Origin: Deinococcales bacterium
GTDB taxonomy: Bacteria > Deinococcota > Deinococci > Deinococcales > JAAFIG01
Assembly: GCA_013298595.1 (NCBI GenBank)
Contig: JAAFIG010000032.1
Location: 1 to 50,996 of the forward strand
DNA length: 50,996 nucleotides
Direction of reading: 5' to 3'
The notes below the pieces were generated by a model. It was given only the letters and a program-made list of their open reading frames with translations, was not told the DNA's origin and did not search any database. Positions 1 through 7,770 of the stretch are shown here, piece by piece. The stretch's first letter is position 1. The number at the start of each line of letters is the position of its first letter. Position numbers and translations under genes: made by a program.

Positions 1-1
1 T

Positions 2-799
2 GTTTGGCATCTCGAGCCATCTCCAACCGATAAAAACGTTGTCTACGCAGGTGTCGAAGATGCCGCGCTTTTTCGTTCCGACGATGCTGGAGCAAGCTGG
101 CAAGAACTGAGTGGTTTACGCTTACATACCACTGGTAATACGTGGTCTCCTGGCGCGGGCGGTTTGTGTTTACACACGATTCTTATTGACCCCAATAACC
201 CTTTGCGAATCTTTGTAGCGATTTCGGCAGCTGGTGCGTTTCGTTCACTTGATGGTGGTGCTTCTTGGACTCCGATCAATCGTGGTTTGGTCTCTGGGCA
301 TATCCCAGACCCAGATGCCGAAGTTGGACACTGTGTGCACCACTTAGCCATGCACCCAAGCCAACCCGATGTGTTATTTATGCAAAAACACTGGGATGTG
401 ATGCGGAGCGATAACGGCGGCGATTCTTGGTACGAAATCAGTGGTGATTTACCCTCGGATTTTGGTTTTGTGATCGAAATAGATTCACAAAAACCCAATA
501 CTGTTTTTGTTATTCCCATCGAAAGCGACTCTAAGCATTACCCACCCGAAGGAAAATTACGGGTCTACCGCAGTCAAGGTGGCAACCAATGGCATGCCCT
601 CGAGCATGGTTTACCCCAAGAAAATTGTTATATCAATGTGCTGCGCGATGCCATGAGTGTCGATCAACACAACCCTTGCGGGATTTACTTTGGTACAACT
701 GGTGGCACTGTTTACGGCTCGAGTGATGGTGGTGAGACATGGCAAGCCATTGTGCAGAACTTACCGAGTATTTTATCCGTCGAGGCACAAACCCTATGA
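2..799 (+). CDS. BNR/Asp-box repeat beta-propeller protein (5' end outside window)
   Basis: The frame is open from the first bases of the window, so the start codon lies upstream and only the C-terminal 265 or so residues are seen. Four Asp-box motifs (S-x-D-x-G-x-[ST]-W) are visible: [24 protein letters not shown] and SSDGGETW. These mark the blades of a sialidase/VPS10-type beta-propeller. Many such proteins are annotated exo-alpha-sialidase, but Asp-boxes are structural and do not show enzyme activity. The TGA stop overlaps the ATG of the next gene (ATGA), so the two are translationally coupled and probably work together. Localisation cannot be judged without the N-terminus. Substrate and function are unknown. 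Confidence 0.85.
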   Translation, partial: VWHLEPSPTDKNVVYAGVEDAALFRSDDAGASWQELSGLRLHTTGNTWSPGAGGLCLHTILIDPNNPLRIFVAISAAGAFRSLDGGASWTPINRGLVSGHIPDPDAEVGHCVHHLAMHPSQPDVLFMQKHWDVMRSDNGGDSWYEISGDLPSDFGFVIEIDSQKPNTVFVIPIESDSKHYPPEGKLRVYRSQGGNQWHALEHGLPQENCYINVLRDAMSVDQHNPCGIYFGTTGGTVYGSSDGGETWQAIVQNLPSILSVEAQTL

Positions 800-1092
800 T
801 TCGTGTGCGATTACCGTATCATTTGCAAACACTGGCTCGAGTTGGGCGTGAAGTCAGTCTCGAGGTGCAAGGTGAAGTTTCGCTTGCCTCGGTGTTGGAT
901 GCCCTAGAAGCAGCTTATCCAAGTTTATGTGGCACGGTACGTAATCGTAGCGATGGGCAGCGTCGTCCGTTGATCCGTTTTTTTGCGTTGGAAAACGATT
1001 TAAGTTTGCAACCCACGAATTTGCCTTTGCCTGCACGAATTGCCAGTGGCGAAGAACCTTTGCTGATTGTTGGCGCGATTGCTGGTGGTTAG
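796..1092 (+). CDS. ThiS/MoaD-like beta-grasp sulfur-carrier / ubiquitin-like protein
   Basis: The protein has 98 residues, begins with a beta-grasp-type strand ([10 protein letters not shown]), contains the MoaD/ThiS-like segment [16 protein letters not shown], and ends in a C-terminal Gly-Gly (IAGG). That diglycine is the residue pair that E1-like enzymes adenylate and thiocarboxylate in MoaD, ThiS and TtuB. The ATG chosen overlaps the upstream stop as ATGA. An E1-like gene lies on the opposite strand, with the stop codons overlapping. No molybdopterin or thiamine biosynthesis gene is nearby, so a role as sulfur carrier for another pathway, or as a protein modifier linked to the propeller protein, is as likely as a role in cofactor synthesis. 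Family assignment is strong; pathway is unknown. Confidence 0.82.
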   Translation: MIRVRLPYHLQTLARVGREVSLEVQGEVSLASVLDALEAAYPSLCGTVRNRSDGQRRPLIRFFALENDLSLQPTNLPLPARIASGEEPLLIVGAIAGG

Positions 1093-1793
1093 CGTGATTG
1101 CATTTTGATTTTGCGGGCTTGATTGTCGAGTGCATCGTATAACCACAAATAACCCACCAAGGTTTCTAAACCCAGTAAATACTTGATGGCTTGGCTTGCC
1201 ATCATCGAACCAATCATACCGAGCAAGGGTCCGTGAACACCCAGTGTGTCGCAGTTCTCGGTGGTTTCTGGGGCTACTGGGAAAAAATTTCGCAAGCTGT
1301 GCTGCTGGTCAAAGACACTAACCATACCCTCCCAACGCACTGCTGCTCCCCAAACCAATGGTTTTTGCAAAGCAGTGCAGGTATCACTTATTAAATACCG
1401 CGAAGCAAAATTATCTGTGGCATCGAGAATTAAATCAAACCCAGCCAGCATTTGTGTTGCATTATCATCTGTGATGCTCGAGTGCGTAGAAATTTGTATG
1501 GTTGGATTGACAGCAACTAATCTTGCTTTGGCTACCTCGAGTTTGGGTTTACCAATATCGCTTGTGGTGTACAACGTTTGGCGTTGCAGATTGTGAATTT
1601 CGACAGTATCAAATTCGCTTAAACCAATGCGACCAATTCCTGTTGCTGCCAAATACTGGGCAATAGGCGATCCCAAACCACCAAGCCCAACGATCAGCAC
1701 ACTCGAGTCAGCAAGGCGTTGCTGCCCTGCTAAACCAACCTCTGGTAAAATCAGATGGCGAGCGTAGCGTTTGAGTTGATCGCGTTCAAGCAT
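1089..1793 (-). CDS. ThiF/MoeB-family E1-like adenylyltransferase
   Basis: A 234-residue Rossmann-fold E1-like enzyme. The nucleotide-binding glycine motif [14 protein letters not shown] is at about residues 36-49, followed by the conserved [15 protein letters not shown] and [12 protein letters not shown] segments. It would adenylate the C-terminal glycine of a ubiquitin-like partner, most simply the ThiS/MoaD-like protein of the facing gene. The Cys in [13 protein letters not shown] aligns with the usual GVLGP region of ThiF/MoeB, but the two CxxC zinc motifs of MoeB/ThiF appear to be missing. The protein is also at the short end of the family and has no rhodanese domain. It starts 12 nt after the stop of the upstream exported-protein gene on the same strand, so the two could be cotranscribed. 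Confidence 0.88.
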   Translation of the reverse strand: MLERDQLKRYARHLILPEVGLAGQQRLADSSVLIVGLGGLGSPIAQYLAATGIGRIGLSEFDTVEIHNLQRQTLYTTSDIGKPKLEVAKARLVAVNPTIQISTHSSITDDNATQMLAGFDLILDATDNFASRYLISDTCTALQKPLVWGAAVRWEGMVSVFDQQHSLRNFFPVAPETTENCDTLGVHGPLLGMIGSMMASQAIKYLLGLETLVGYLWLYDALDNQARKIKMQSR

Positions 1794-1805
1794 GGACTGA
1801 TTATT

Positions 1806-2318
1806 TCACAACTTGGTTATTAGCAATGCTTCTTGGGCACTTGTGTACGCACCATGTCCGCGCCACAAAATGATGCCTTGTTGATCGACCAGCAATAAAA
1901 TTATTTTTTGACCACTGGTTTCACCAATCGCTTTCAGCAACGCATCTCGAGCCATGTACAAACGAATCACCACTTCGGGTAACACCACATCTGGTACGCC
2001 TGAACGCAAACCTGTGTCCACAAAAGCTCGAGGTGTAGCACTGGTTGGTGGCAGCACAGGCATTTCGTAGAATGCAAGTTCGGGATGCACTTTGCGTAAA
2101 CGAGTGGCGGCTGAGTACCACGATGTCACTTGGGGTTGTTGCTGACTCGAGAAAGAAATAGCCAGTAGATTTATTTTCTTAGCAAAATCTTTAGGAAAAA
2201 CAAATTGTTTTCCTTCAAGATTAGCCCCTTGGATTGTTGGAAACACCATTTTTCCACTCGCTTTCGAGACAATCAAACTCGAGATTAGCAATACGCTCCA
2301 TAACACCCAGAATCTCAT
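1806..2318 (-). CDS. exported thioredoxin-fold (ATP10-like) protein of unknown function
   Basis: A 170-residue protein with an N-terminal hydrophobic signal segment (residues 1-20) and then a region that reads like a peroxiredoxin/ATP10-type thioredoxin fold: ANLEGKQFVFPKDF, then INLLAISFSSQQQ and later IILLLVDQQGIILWRGHG. No CxxC motif is present, so a redox role through a vicinal dithiol is not supported. A CATACT hexamer stands exactly 6 nt before the ATG and there is no clear Shine-Dalgarno, as for other genes here that look leaderless. The family resemblance is from memory of general motifs and is moderate; the substrate is unknown. Confidence 0.65.
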   Translation of the reverse strand: MRFWVLWSVLLISSLIVSKASGKMVFPTIQGANLEGKQFVFPKDFAKKINLLAISFSSQQQPQVTSWYSAATRLRKVHPELAFYEMPVLPPTSATPRAFVDTGLRSGVPDVVLPEVVIRLYMARDALLKAIGETSGQKIILLLVDQQGIILWRGHGAYTSAQEALLITKL

Positions 2319-2379
2319 ACATTAAGTATGCGAAAGCAGATGAGTTTTTGCTAGGCTAACAATGACCTCGAGAAAAAAC

Positions 2380-2922
2380 TTATTTTTGTGTTGACAGTAA
2401 CTCGAGAATTTTTTGTTGCACAGGACAATCAGCATCGTGGGCACCACCTAGAAATCCAAGACTCATCAGAAATTCGTTGACAATTTCGCCACCCGTAAAC
2501 ACAAAAGTTTGCTTAAACAATTTCTTCCAAGCCATTAAATCTAAACCACGATGTAACTCGAGCCATGCACTAAAAGAACCATATTTTTGTTGTAATTCGA
2601 GAATACGTTTGGCATTTTCAATAGCCGCTTTGACTTTGAGTTTATTGCGAATAATACCAACATCAGATAACAACAGCGCCTCATCCTCGAGCGTAAAAGC
2701 TGCCACTGTCTCGAGATCAAAATTTGCATACGCTGCTGTAAATCCAGCGCGTTTTTTAAGAATAATCTCCCACGATAAACCCGCTTGGTTAATCTCGAGA
2801 ATTAAACGTTCAAACAACACGCTATCATCGGTACTTGGAAAACCATACTCGAGATTATGATACGCCACGTGGACAGCATGAAGTCTTCCAGAACGCACCG
2901 CTGAACAATACGATTCAGACAT
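2380..2922 (-). CDS. tag: DNA-3-methyladenine glycosylase I
   Basis: Base-excision-repair glycosylase that removes 3-methyladenine from alkylated DNA. The sequence carries the family hallmarks: a Cys near the N-terminus, YHN in place of YHD, the catalytic-region segment LEINQAGLSWEIILKKR, GIIRNKLKVKA, and near the C-terminus GAHDADC supplying the His and Cys of the zinc snap. At about 180 residues it is full length for Tag. An ATG at 2922 and a GTG at 2928 are both possible starts. The ATG is preferred and overlaps the end of the upstream gene by 8 nt, so the pair is probably cotranscribed. The linked gene is an exported protein with no evident repair role. Confidence 0.92.
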   Translation of the reverse strand: MSESYCSAVRSGRLHAVHVAYHNLEYGFPSTDDSVLFERLILEINQAGLSWEIILKKRAGFTAAYANFDLETVAAFTLEDEALLLSDVGIIRNKLKVKAAIENAKRILELQQKYGSFSAWLELHRGLDLMAWKKLFKQTFVFTGGEIVNEFLMSLGFLGGAHDADCPVQQKILELLSTQK

Positions 2923-4438
2923 AACCACGTATAATTAAAAAGCAAACTTGAATGGTTTCTTGATTAATCCGAGCTGCTCGCAAAAAAATACTGTAGCGTT
3001 GCTTCGTAGTTGATTCAAAATAGCTAGTCGCGGCAATAACACCTGTACGAATTCCCTCATGAGTATATATTGGTCGCGCTGTGTAATCCCAAGCGCGACC
3101 TAATTGAAACCAGCTTTTTTCAAGACTATCTTGCAGGTTTTGCCAACGGGCAACACGACTTGTAAAAGCATAAATTTTGTCAAAATCATCTTTTTTTACA
3201 TCATTGGGAAGCAAGCAACCATCGGCTTTGGCTTCCAGTCCAGTCTTTTTTGTAAGTACCGAAATAAGTTTTGTCACTGACCAAATCCGTTGTTCAACTC
3301 GAGTTCTTGGAAGAACAATTGGTTGACCCCAAAGTGCGCTTTCAATTAAATTTAACAAGTATCGTGTTCTTGCTTGATTTGGTTGTAATTTCTCAAGTGC
3401 TTCGATTTGCTGCAAAATATCATCCCATTGACTGAGATACGCGAAAAACTCAATTCGGTCATCAATTTGGAATCGAATATACCAATAATGAACATCAGGA
3501 TTATTTGGTTCGAGGAGCAATGCTTTTTTTAAGGCATTGTTACTTTCTTGCCTAAAATCATCATTATCCCTAGTTAATTCTTCTATAAAATCATTTCTGG
3601 TTAATCGAGCCAGTCTAATTAGTGCCTTGGTATTTCGGTGTGCTTGACGTATAAACCCTCGAGTTTGGAGTAGTTGATTATAATAAAGCGGATCAAGAAT
3701 TGAAAATACAAATTTTTTATTTTCACCGTCAACGTTTCGTAAATGCCATATAAAACTTGATTGACGCAACATAGGTTTTAAAGATTGATTAAATCTCTTT
3801 GGTTCGCTTTTCTGATAGATGCGTCGGGGATTTTTTATAAGTATTTCAGAACGAACACGTCTGGGGTAATGAATAACAACGGTTGTCACCAAACTTTTTG
3901 ATGCCCAACCCCAATTATTGTAGTCACTAAAAGGATCAATCCTAATATCTGTACCATTACCAAAACCGCTAGTATCAGGAATACGGTAAGTCACCCGAAT
4001 GCGTTGTGTTACTCGAGGTGCAAAACGCAGTTGAAATTGACCATCTTGAAAATCGGGTTTCCGAAACCACTTACCACGCGGAGAACGAACACTAACACCT
4101 AAATTCTGCCAATCTGCACTCGCTTCGCCGTTATCACAACAAAGTTCATCTGGTGTATTTACGCTTATATCAACGCGTTTCCAGTATAAACTAGGATTAA
4201 ATAATACAAATTCAATTTGTACTCGAACAGCGGGTTTGATTTGCCCTCGAGGTTGAAAAAATTTTAGATCAAAACGTTGCGAAACTATTCGCACAGAGGT
4301 TTTTTTGACTGTTGCAAGTGAACCAGCAAATACATGATACAGATCACCGTATTCATATCGCGTACCACCAGTAGCCATTGCTTGATACCATAAAAGTAAT
4401 ACGGCAAGAATAATTACTCGAGTCAAGTAAAAACGCAT
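2915..4438 (-). CDS. exported protein of unknown function, 507 aa
   Basis: I do not recognise the family. The N-terminus (MRFYLTRVIILAVLLLWYQAMA) is a signal peptide, so the protein acts outside the cytoplasm. Residues 30-240 are rich in beta-strand-like segments with many aromatic residues and include a cysteine pair (LCCDNGE). The middle (about 270-350) is helical and resembles tetratricopeptide-type solenoid, for example SNNALKKALLLEPNNPDVHYWY. A TATACT hexamer stands exactly 6 nt before the ATG, consistent with a leaderless transcript. Base composition is a little more AT-rich than its neighbours. It overlaps tag by 8 nt downstream. Confidence 0.72.
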   Translation of the reverse strand: MRFYLTRVIILAVLLLWYQAMATGGTRYEYGDLYHVFAGSLATVKKTSVRIVSQRFDLKFFQPRGQIKPAVRVQIEFVLFNPSLYWKRVDISVNTPDELCCDNGEASADWQNLGVSVRSPRGKWFRKPDFQDGQFQLRFAPRVTQRIRVTYRIPDTSGFGNGTDIRIDPFSDYNNWGWASKSLVTTVVIHYPRRVRSEILIKNPRRIYQKSEPKRFNQSLKPMLRQSSFIWHLRNVDGENKKFVFSILDPLYYNQLLQTRGFIRQAHRNTKALIRLARLTRNDFIEELTRDNDDFRQESNNALKKALLLEPNNPDVHYWYIRFQIDDRIEFFAYLSQWDDILQQIEALEKLQPNQARTRYLLNLIESALWGQPIVLPRTRVEQRIWSVTKLISVLTKKTGLEAKADGCLLPNDVKKDDFDKIYAFTSRVARWQNLQDSLEKSWFQLGRAWDYTARPIYTHEGIRTGVIAATSYFESTTKQRYSIFLRAARINQETIQVCFLIIRGYV

Positions 4439-4492
4439 AAAATGAGTATAGATGCATCTTTAAGAATATGATTAACTCGAATTTCTTGTGTT

Positions 4493-5320
4493 TTATGCTA
4501 AAGCTAAATTCAGCTCATCACGCAGAGCTTTCGCTGCTTCCCTTGCCGCCACTGCATAATCCGCACCACGACTAGCGTACTGAATACCCCTTGAAGCACT
4601 GGCAACAGCCCCTAAGCCATTGCTATCAAACGCTGCTGCTAAATCCGATGCCTTTGCCCCCTGAGCACCAAGCCCAGGCAATAACAACACCACATTCAGC
4701 AAACGCTTACGCCACGCCTCGAGTTCGGTCGCATGGGTCGCACCAACAACCGCTCCAACTGCCCCATAGCCATTTTGGGCTTGGATTGCCAAATGCGCTG
4801 CAATCACTTCAGCCACTGTGCCATGTTTTGTCTCGAGGTCTTGGATATCTTTTGAGCCAGGATTACTGGTTTTAACCAGTACAAATACCGCACCATCATG
4901 ATTTCGAGCGGCTGTTAAAAACGTTTCAATGGTCTCAAAGCCCAAAAATGGATTCATCGTTAGACCACTCCCAGCATGAACCCCCATCAACCAAGCCTTG
5001 GCATATGCCTCGGCAGTACTCGGAAAATCACCACGTTTTGCATCCAAAATAACGGGTACACCCATGACTCGAGCCGCTGCACACAACCGCTCGAGCATCG
5101 CCATACCCTCCACACCCATCGCTTCGTAATATGCCACATTCGGTTTGACACAAGCCACAAACTCGGCGCAACGCTCGAGCACATCTAAACAATGCGCCTC
5201 GACAATATCAAGATTGCTCCCATGCCACTCGAGACGAGGATCCAAACCAAGACAAAGACGAGTGTTTTTCTCGAGTATCCGAGTGTGCAGTTTTTCGGCA
5301 AAATTCACGGTGCACAGCAT
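4493..5320 (-). CDS. pyrF: orotidine 5'-phosphate decarboxylase (type 2)
   Basis: Catalyses decarboxylation of OMP to UMP, the last step of pyrimidine synthesis. The protein starts NFAEKLHTRI, has LCLGLDPRLE for the first strand, CVKPNVAYYEAMG, the catalytic DAKRGD motif, GLTMNPFLGFETIETF, and LLPGLGAQGAKASDL with a final SRGIQYAS. This long-loop form is the type 2 (Mycobacterium/Deinococcus-like) subfamily. An in-frame extension upstream to 5518 exists, but it translates the intergenic palindromic repeats at 5355-5416 and is not protein-like, so the ATG at 5320 was chosen. No other pyrimidine gene is adjacent. Confidence 0.95.
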   Translation of the reverse strand: MLCTVNFAEKLHTRILEKNTRLCLGLDPRLEWHGSNLDIVEAHCLDVLERCAEFVACVKPNVAYYEAMGVEGMAMLERLCAAARVMGVPVILDAKRGDFPSTAEAYAKAWLMGVHAGSGLTMNPFLGFETIETFLTAARNHDGAVFVLVKTSNPGSKDIQDLETKHGTVAEVIAAHLAIQAQNGYGAVGAVVGATHATELEAWRKRLLNVVLLLPGLGAQGAKASDLAAAFDSNGLGAVASASRGIQYASRGADYAVAAREAAKALRDELNLALA

Positions 5321-5354
5321 AACGTAAAAGACTTGAGGAAGGACGAAGGCAAAA

Positions 5355-5416
5355 CCGTAGTGGCGAGGCGTGCCTCGCCCTGCAAAAAAACCGTAGAGGC
5401 GGGACTTGCCTCGCCC
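5355..5416. repeat. two tandem copies of GTAGGGGCG...CGCCC palindromic repeat
   Basis: Copy one (5355-5380) begins CCGTAGTGGCGAGGCG and ends GCCTCGCCC. Copy two (5391-5416) begins CCGTAGAGGCGGGAC and ends GCCTCGCCC. Each can fold as a GGCGAGGC/GCCTCGCC hairpin. The same family recurs at 39968, 40024, 40145 and 44601, with a GGGAGA/TCTCC variant at 35559 and 49938. Confidence 0.85.
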
Positions 5417-5606
5417 AACTAGGAAAACACGTTCACTGCTACTAACTCCCCTCTCTTGACCATAAACACGCACCTGCGGGCATGGTCGTTCGCCTCTGGC
5501 TCGACCCTTCTTGCTCATAAGACAGCACCTAGCGGGCTATTCGCGCCTCAAACGAGGAGTTTAGGTCAAAGGCTTTACAACTCGAGTCTCAAGCACGAAA
5601 CGAATC

Positions 5607-5629
5607 GCTAATAGCTAGTGGCTATTAGC
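5607..5629. repeat. perfect 9-bp inverted repeat
   Basis: GCTAATAGC (5607-5615) and GCTATTAGC (5621-5629) are exact inverted copies with a 5-nt loop. No T-run follows on either side, so it is recorded as a hairpin of unknown role and not as a terminator. Confidence 0.7.
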
Positions 5630-5690
5630 TACCTTCTGCTACGGCATTGTGCGGATAGCGCAGAGTGCTTTGACCTGTAATACTCGAGCG

Positions 5691-6142
5691 ATGAAAGTTT
5701 GTCTTGATGTTCAATACCATGCAGATCATGCGGTTGCAGCAGCGGTTTTGTTTGCTGGTTGGACGGATGCAGTGCCTGCTCGAGTTGTGACGGTGCGGGT
5801 GGATGATGTTTTGCCGTATGAGTCTGGGGCGTTTTATAAGCGTGAGTTGCCTTGTTTGTTGGCGGTGCTGAGTCAGATTTCCGAACCGCTCGAGTGTGTG
5901 GTGGTGGATAGTTTTGTATTTTTAGATGCAGCACAAAAACTTGGTTTAGGTGCTCGGCTTTACGATGCGCTTGGACAAAAAATTCCTGTGTTGGGCGTGG
6001 CAAAAACCGCTTTCTATCAAGCTCTTGCACTCGAGGTTTTTCGTGGTGATTCTAAACAGCCGTTGTTTGTTAGCGCTATCGTATTCCGACTTTGCTGAAA
6101 GCTGTGGATTCGCTTGCTCGTGGTGCGTGGAGTATGAAATGA
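5691..6142 (+). pseudogene. endonuclease V-like gene with frameshift and internal deletion
   Basis: From ATG 5691 the frame reads VCLDVQYHADHAVAAAVLF, then SGAFYKRELPCLLAVL, VVVDSF, and VLGVAKTAFYQAL, in the order of endonuclease V motifs (first-strand Asp, the RELP Glu, the second Asp, and the VAK Lys). After PLFVS the reading frame runs into a stop at 6096-6098. The expected C-terminal segment is found in another frame just downstream: YRIPTLLKAVDSLARGAW, ending at a TGA at 6140-6142. Compared with my memory of the family about 15 residues are missing between PLFVS and YRIPTLL, so a small out-of-frame deletion near 6066-6079 best explains it. The GH usually following the second Asp is also replaced (DSF). 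It may be dying or it may be a divergent functional form; an assembly error is possible. Confidence 0.7.
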
Positions 6143-6149
6143 TGTTGTT

Positions 6150-6599
6150 ATGAAACTCGAGGAGTACACGTTGAAAGTTGTTTACCGCGATGATTGGCAA
6201 GTGTTTGAAGCCAATCTGGAAGAGTTTTTTGCTTTGATTGCCACAGGAGATACCGAACTCGAGGCTCGTATAGAGTTGCAACGCTTATTTGATGAACGTC
6301 TGATTTATCATTCGGCAACGGGTAAACCATTGCCGATTCCGGGTGAAGCGCCAGAGTTGATGTTTTCGAGTACTGCTTTAGTGGATGCGAATGCAGCATT
6401 AGCTCGAGATTTTTTTCAAAAAATTTTGCAACTTGATTACGATCAAGTGTTTTTGAATGATGCGACAACACTCGAGGAGTTTGGGGAAATTTCGGCTCTA
6501 CGCAATCGGGTCTTTTCGTTGTACGGTGTGGATATTGGACTCGAGGCGGAACGCCCTTTGTGGCAAATTCTGCAACTCATTCGAGCTTCGAGTAAGTAG
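6150..6599 (+). CDS. hypothetical protein, 149 aa
   Basis: I do not recognise this family with confidence. The protein is acidic, soluble and has no signal peptide. Residues 8-46 (YRDDWQVFEANLEEFFALIATGDT, then ELEARIELQRLF) loosely resemble a HicB-like fold, in which a short beta sheet is followed by an A.GDT.EEA helix, but the usual pattern is not complete and no HicA-like toxin gene is adjacent. The C-terminal half is helical. It lies 7 nt after the endonuclease V remnant and 7 nt before the SlyD-like gene on the same strand, so the three were probably one transcript. Confidence 0.6.
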   Translation: MKLEEYTLKVVYRDDWQVFEANLEEFFALIATGDTELEARIELQRLFDERLIYHSATGKPLPIPGEAPELMFSSTALVDANAALARDFFQKILQLDYDQVFLNDATTLEEFGEISALRNRVFSLYGVDIGLEAERPLWQILQLIRASSK

Positions 6600-6606
6600 G
6601 GGATTT

Positions 6607-7080
6607 ATGAAAGTCGAAAAAGATACTGTGGTCAGCGTTGAATATCGGTTAACTGTTTCTGAAAATATTGTGGATGAAAGTGATGGCGAGCCGTTGTTGT
6701 ACTTGCATGGTCATGGCAATATTATCGTTGGACTCGAGAATGCTTTAACGGGTTTACATGTTGGTGATGAGAAAAACGTGGTGGTGAATCCAGAAGATGG
6801 CTATGGTTTATTTGATGAAGAAGCCATTCAAACCATTCCTGTGGCAAGTTTTGAAGATGAACTCGAAGTTGGTGGGCATTACACGGGCGAAAACGAAGAT
6901 GGTGAAGCTGTGAGTTTTACGGTGCTTGAAATCGAAGGCGATGACGCACTGGTGGATTTTAATCATCCGCTGGCTGGGGATACCCTTGAGTTCTGGGTGA
7001 AAGTGGTGGGTATTCGTAATCCCACCGATGCTGAACTCAAGCATGGGCACGCTCATGCCAAAGCTGTAATTCAAGCCTGA
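6607..7080 (+). CDS. slyD: SlyD-like FKBP-type peptidyl-prolyl isomerase
   Basis: A 157-residue cytoplasmic prolyl isomerase/chaperone. The FKBP half opens with VEKDTVVSVEYRLTVSENIVDES and includes EPLLYLHGHGNIIVGLENALTGLHVGDEK and the NPEDGYGLFDEE signature. An insert-in-flap region follows (FEDELEVGGHYTGENEDGE), then the second FKBP segment LVDFNHPLAGDTLEFWVKVVGI. The C-terminus ends KHGHAHAK, a very short version of the His-rich nickel-binding tail of E. coli SlyD. The ATG at 6607 is preceded by a G-rich stretch. The last 10 nt overlap the end of the convergent futalosine hydrolase gene. Confidence 0.92.
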   Translation: MKVEKDTVVSVEYRLTVSENIVDESDGEPLLYLHGHGNIIVGLENALTGLHVGDEKNVVVNPEDGYGLFDEEAIQTIPVASFEDELEVGGHYTGENEDGEAVSFTVLEIEGDDALVDFNHPLAGDTLEFWVKVVGIRNPTDAELKHGHAHAKAVIQA

Positions 7081-7706
7081 GTCTCGAGCAATCCTAACAA
7101 CCTATCCCATTGCTGCTCGAGTGTGTTATTTAAGCGCTCGAGCGCTTTTTGCAATTGCCAGTTTTCTCGGTCTCCTACGGCATTACTGATGGTACGAATC
7201 TCGAGGGCTGGCACGCCTGCACGTAAGGCTGCGTGGGCAACACCTGCGCCTTCCATGGCTTCGGCTCGAGCTGCAAATTGTTGTTCGATACCAGCGGCTC
7301 GAGTCAAATTGGTGGTGACAGTTTCGAGTGTGGCTATTACGCCGTACTCGAGTTTGGCTGTGTTTGCAAAAGTAGCAGCTTGTTCCCAGACTGGTAAGGT
7401 TTGAAAGACATTCGCAGCAATTGGGAAATTCAGCGCTGTTACTTCAGCCCCGTTTTGCACACCAAGCCCAGCATAAACAATTTGGCTTGAGACAATCACA
7501 TCACCAAGGTTGAGATTCGATTTTGGGTACGCTCCAGCAATCCCAATCGATAAGACCAAATCAGCTTTGACCTCGAGTAGTGCCGTTTGGGTAGAAAGTG
7601 CGGCATTGACTGCGCCAATGCCTGAAACAACGATGCTCGAGTGCGGCAGTATTGGTAACCGTTTTGCCTCGAGCGGTGTAGCAACAACAATCAAAATGCT
7701 TTTCAA
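7071..7706 (-). CDS. mqnB: futalosine hydrolase
   Basis: A 211-residue nucleosidase of the MTA/SAH phosphorylase-like fold. It is expected to cleave futalosine to dehypoxanthinyl futalosine and hypoxanthine in the alternative menaquinone pathway. Diagnostic segments are VVATPLEAKRL, VVSGIGAVNAALSTQ, LSIGIAGAYP, AMEGAGVAHAALRAGVPALEIRTISNAVGDRENWQLQKAL. The last block (EIR.ISN.VG.R....W) distinguishes MqnB from MtnN-type nucleosidases. The start used is TTG at 7706, with a TAAGAT hexamer 9 nt upstream. No other mqn gene is in the window. Confidence 0.9.
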   Translation of the reverse strand: MKSILIVVATPLEAKRLPILPHSSIVVSGIGAVNAALSTQTALLEVKADLVLSIGIAGAYPKSNLNLGDVIVSSQIVYAGLGVQNGAEVTALNFPIAANVFQTLPVWEQAATFANTAKLEYGVIATLETVTTNLTRAAGIEQQFAARAEAMEGAGVAHAALRAGVPALEIRTISNAVGDRENWQLQKALERLNNTLEQQWDRLLGLLETQA

Positions 7707-7730
7707 AGTGTGTCTATCTTAAAACAAAAA

Positions 7731-7755
7731 CAGAGCAATGAAATTCATTGCTCTG
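7731..7755 (-). terminator. intrinsic terminator of the 7771-9456 gene
   Basis: CAGAGCAATGAA (7731-7742) and TTCATTGCTCTG (7744-7755) form a perfect 12-bp inverted repeat. Read on the minus strand the hairpin is followed by TTTTTGTTTT, so it terminates the gene that ends at 7771 and insulates mqnB. Confidence 0.9.
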
Positions 7756-7770
7756 TTCAAAAAATTGTGA

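Larger units (their letters stand above)
5321..5690. other. 370-bp intergenic region with palindromic repeats
   Basis: No gene is supported here. The region holds two tandem copies of the GTAGGGGCG-type palindrome (5355-5416) and a perfect 9-bp inverted repeat GCTAATAGC/GCTATTAGC around 5607-5629. It separates the divergent pyrF and endonuclease V-like genes. Confidence 0.7.

Noticed and set aside
2..799. True sialidase enzyme
   Set aside because: Only Asp-boxes are visible; the catalytic Arg triad, Tyr and Glu of sialidases cannot be identified in the part present.
2477..2860. Long ORFs antisense to tag, sbcC, gabT and other genes
   Set aside because: They are opposite-strand shadows of well-supported genes, with no motif or ribosome site of their own.
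5321..5518. N-terminal extension of pyrF in frame
   Set aside because: It translates the palindromic repeats into Arg/Gly-rich sequence with no similarity to OMP decarboxylases; ATG 5320 gives the normal family length.
6150..6599. HicB-type antitoxin of a toxin-antitoxin pair
   Set aside because: The similarity is limited to a short segment and no HicA-like partner is adjacent.
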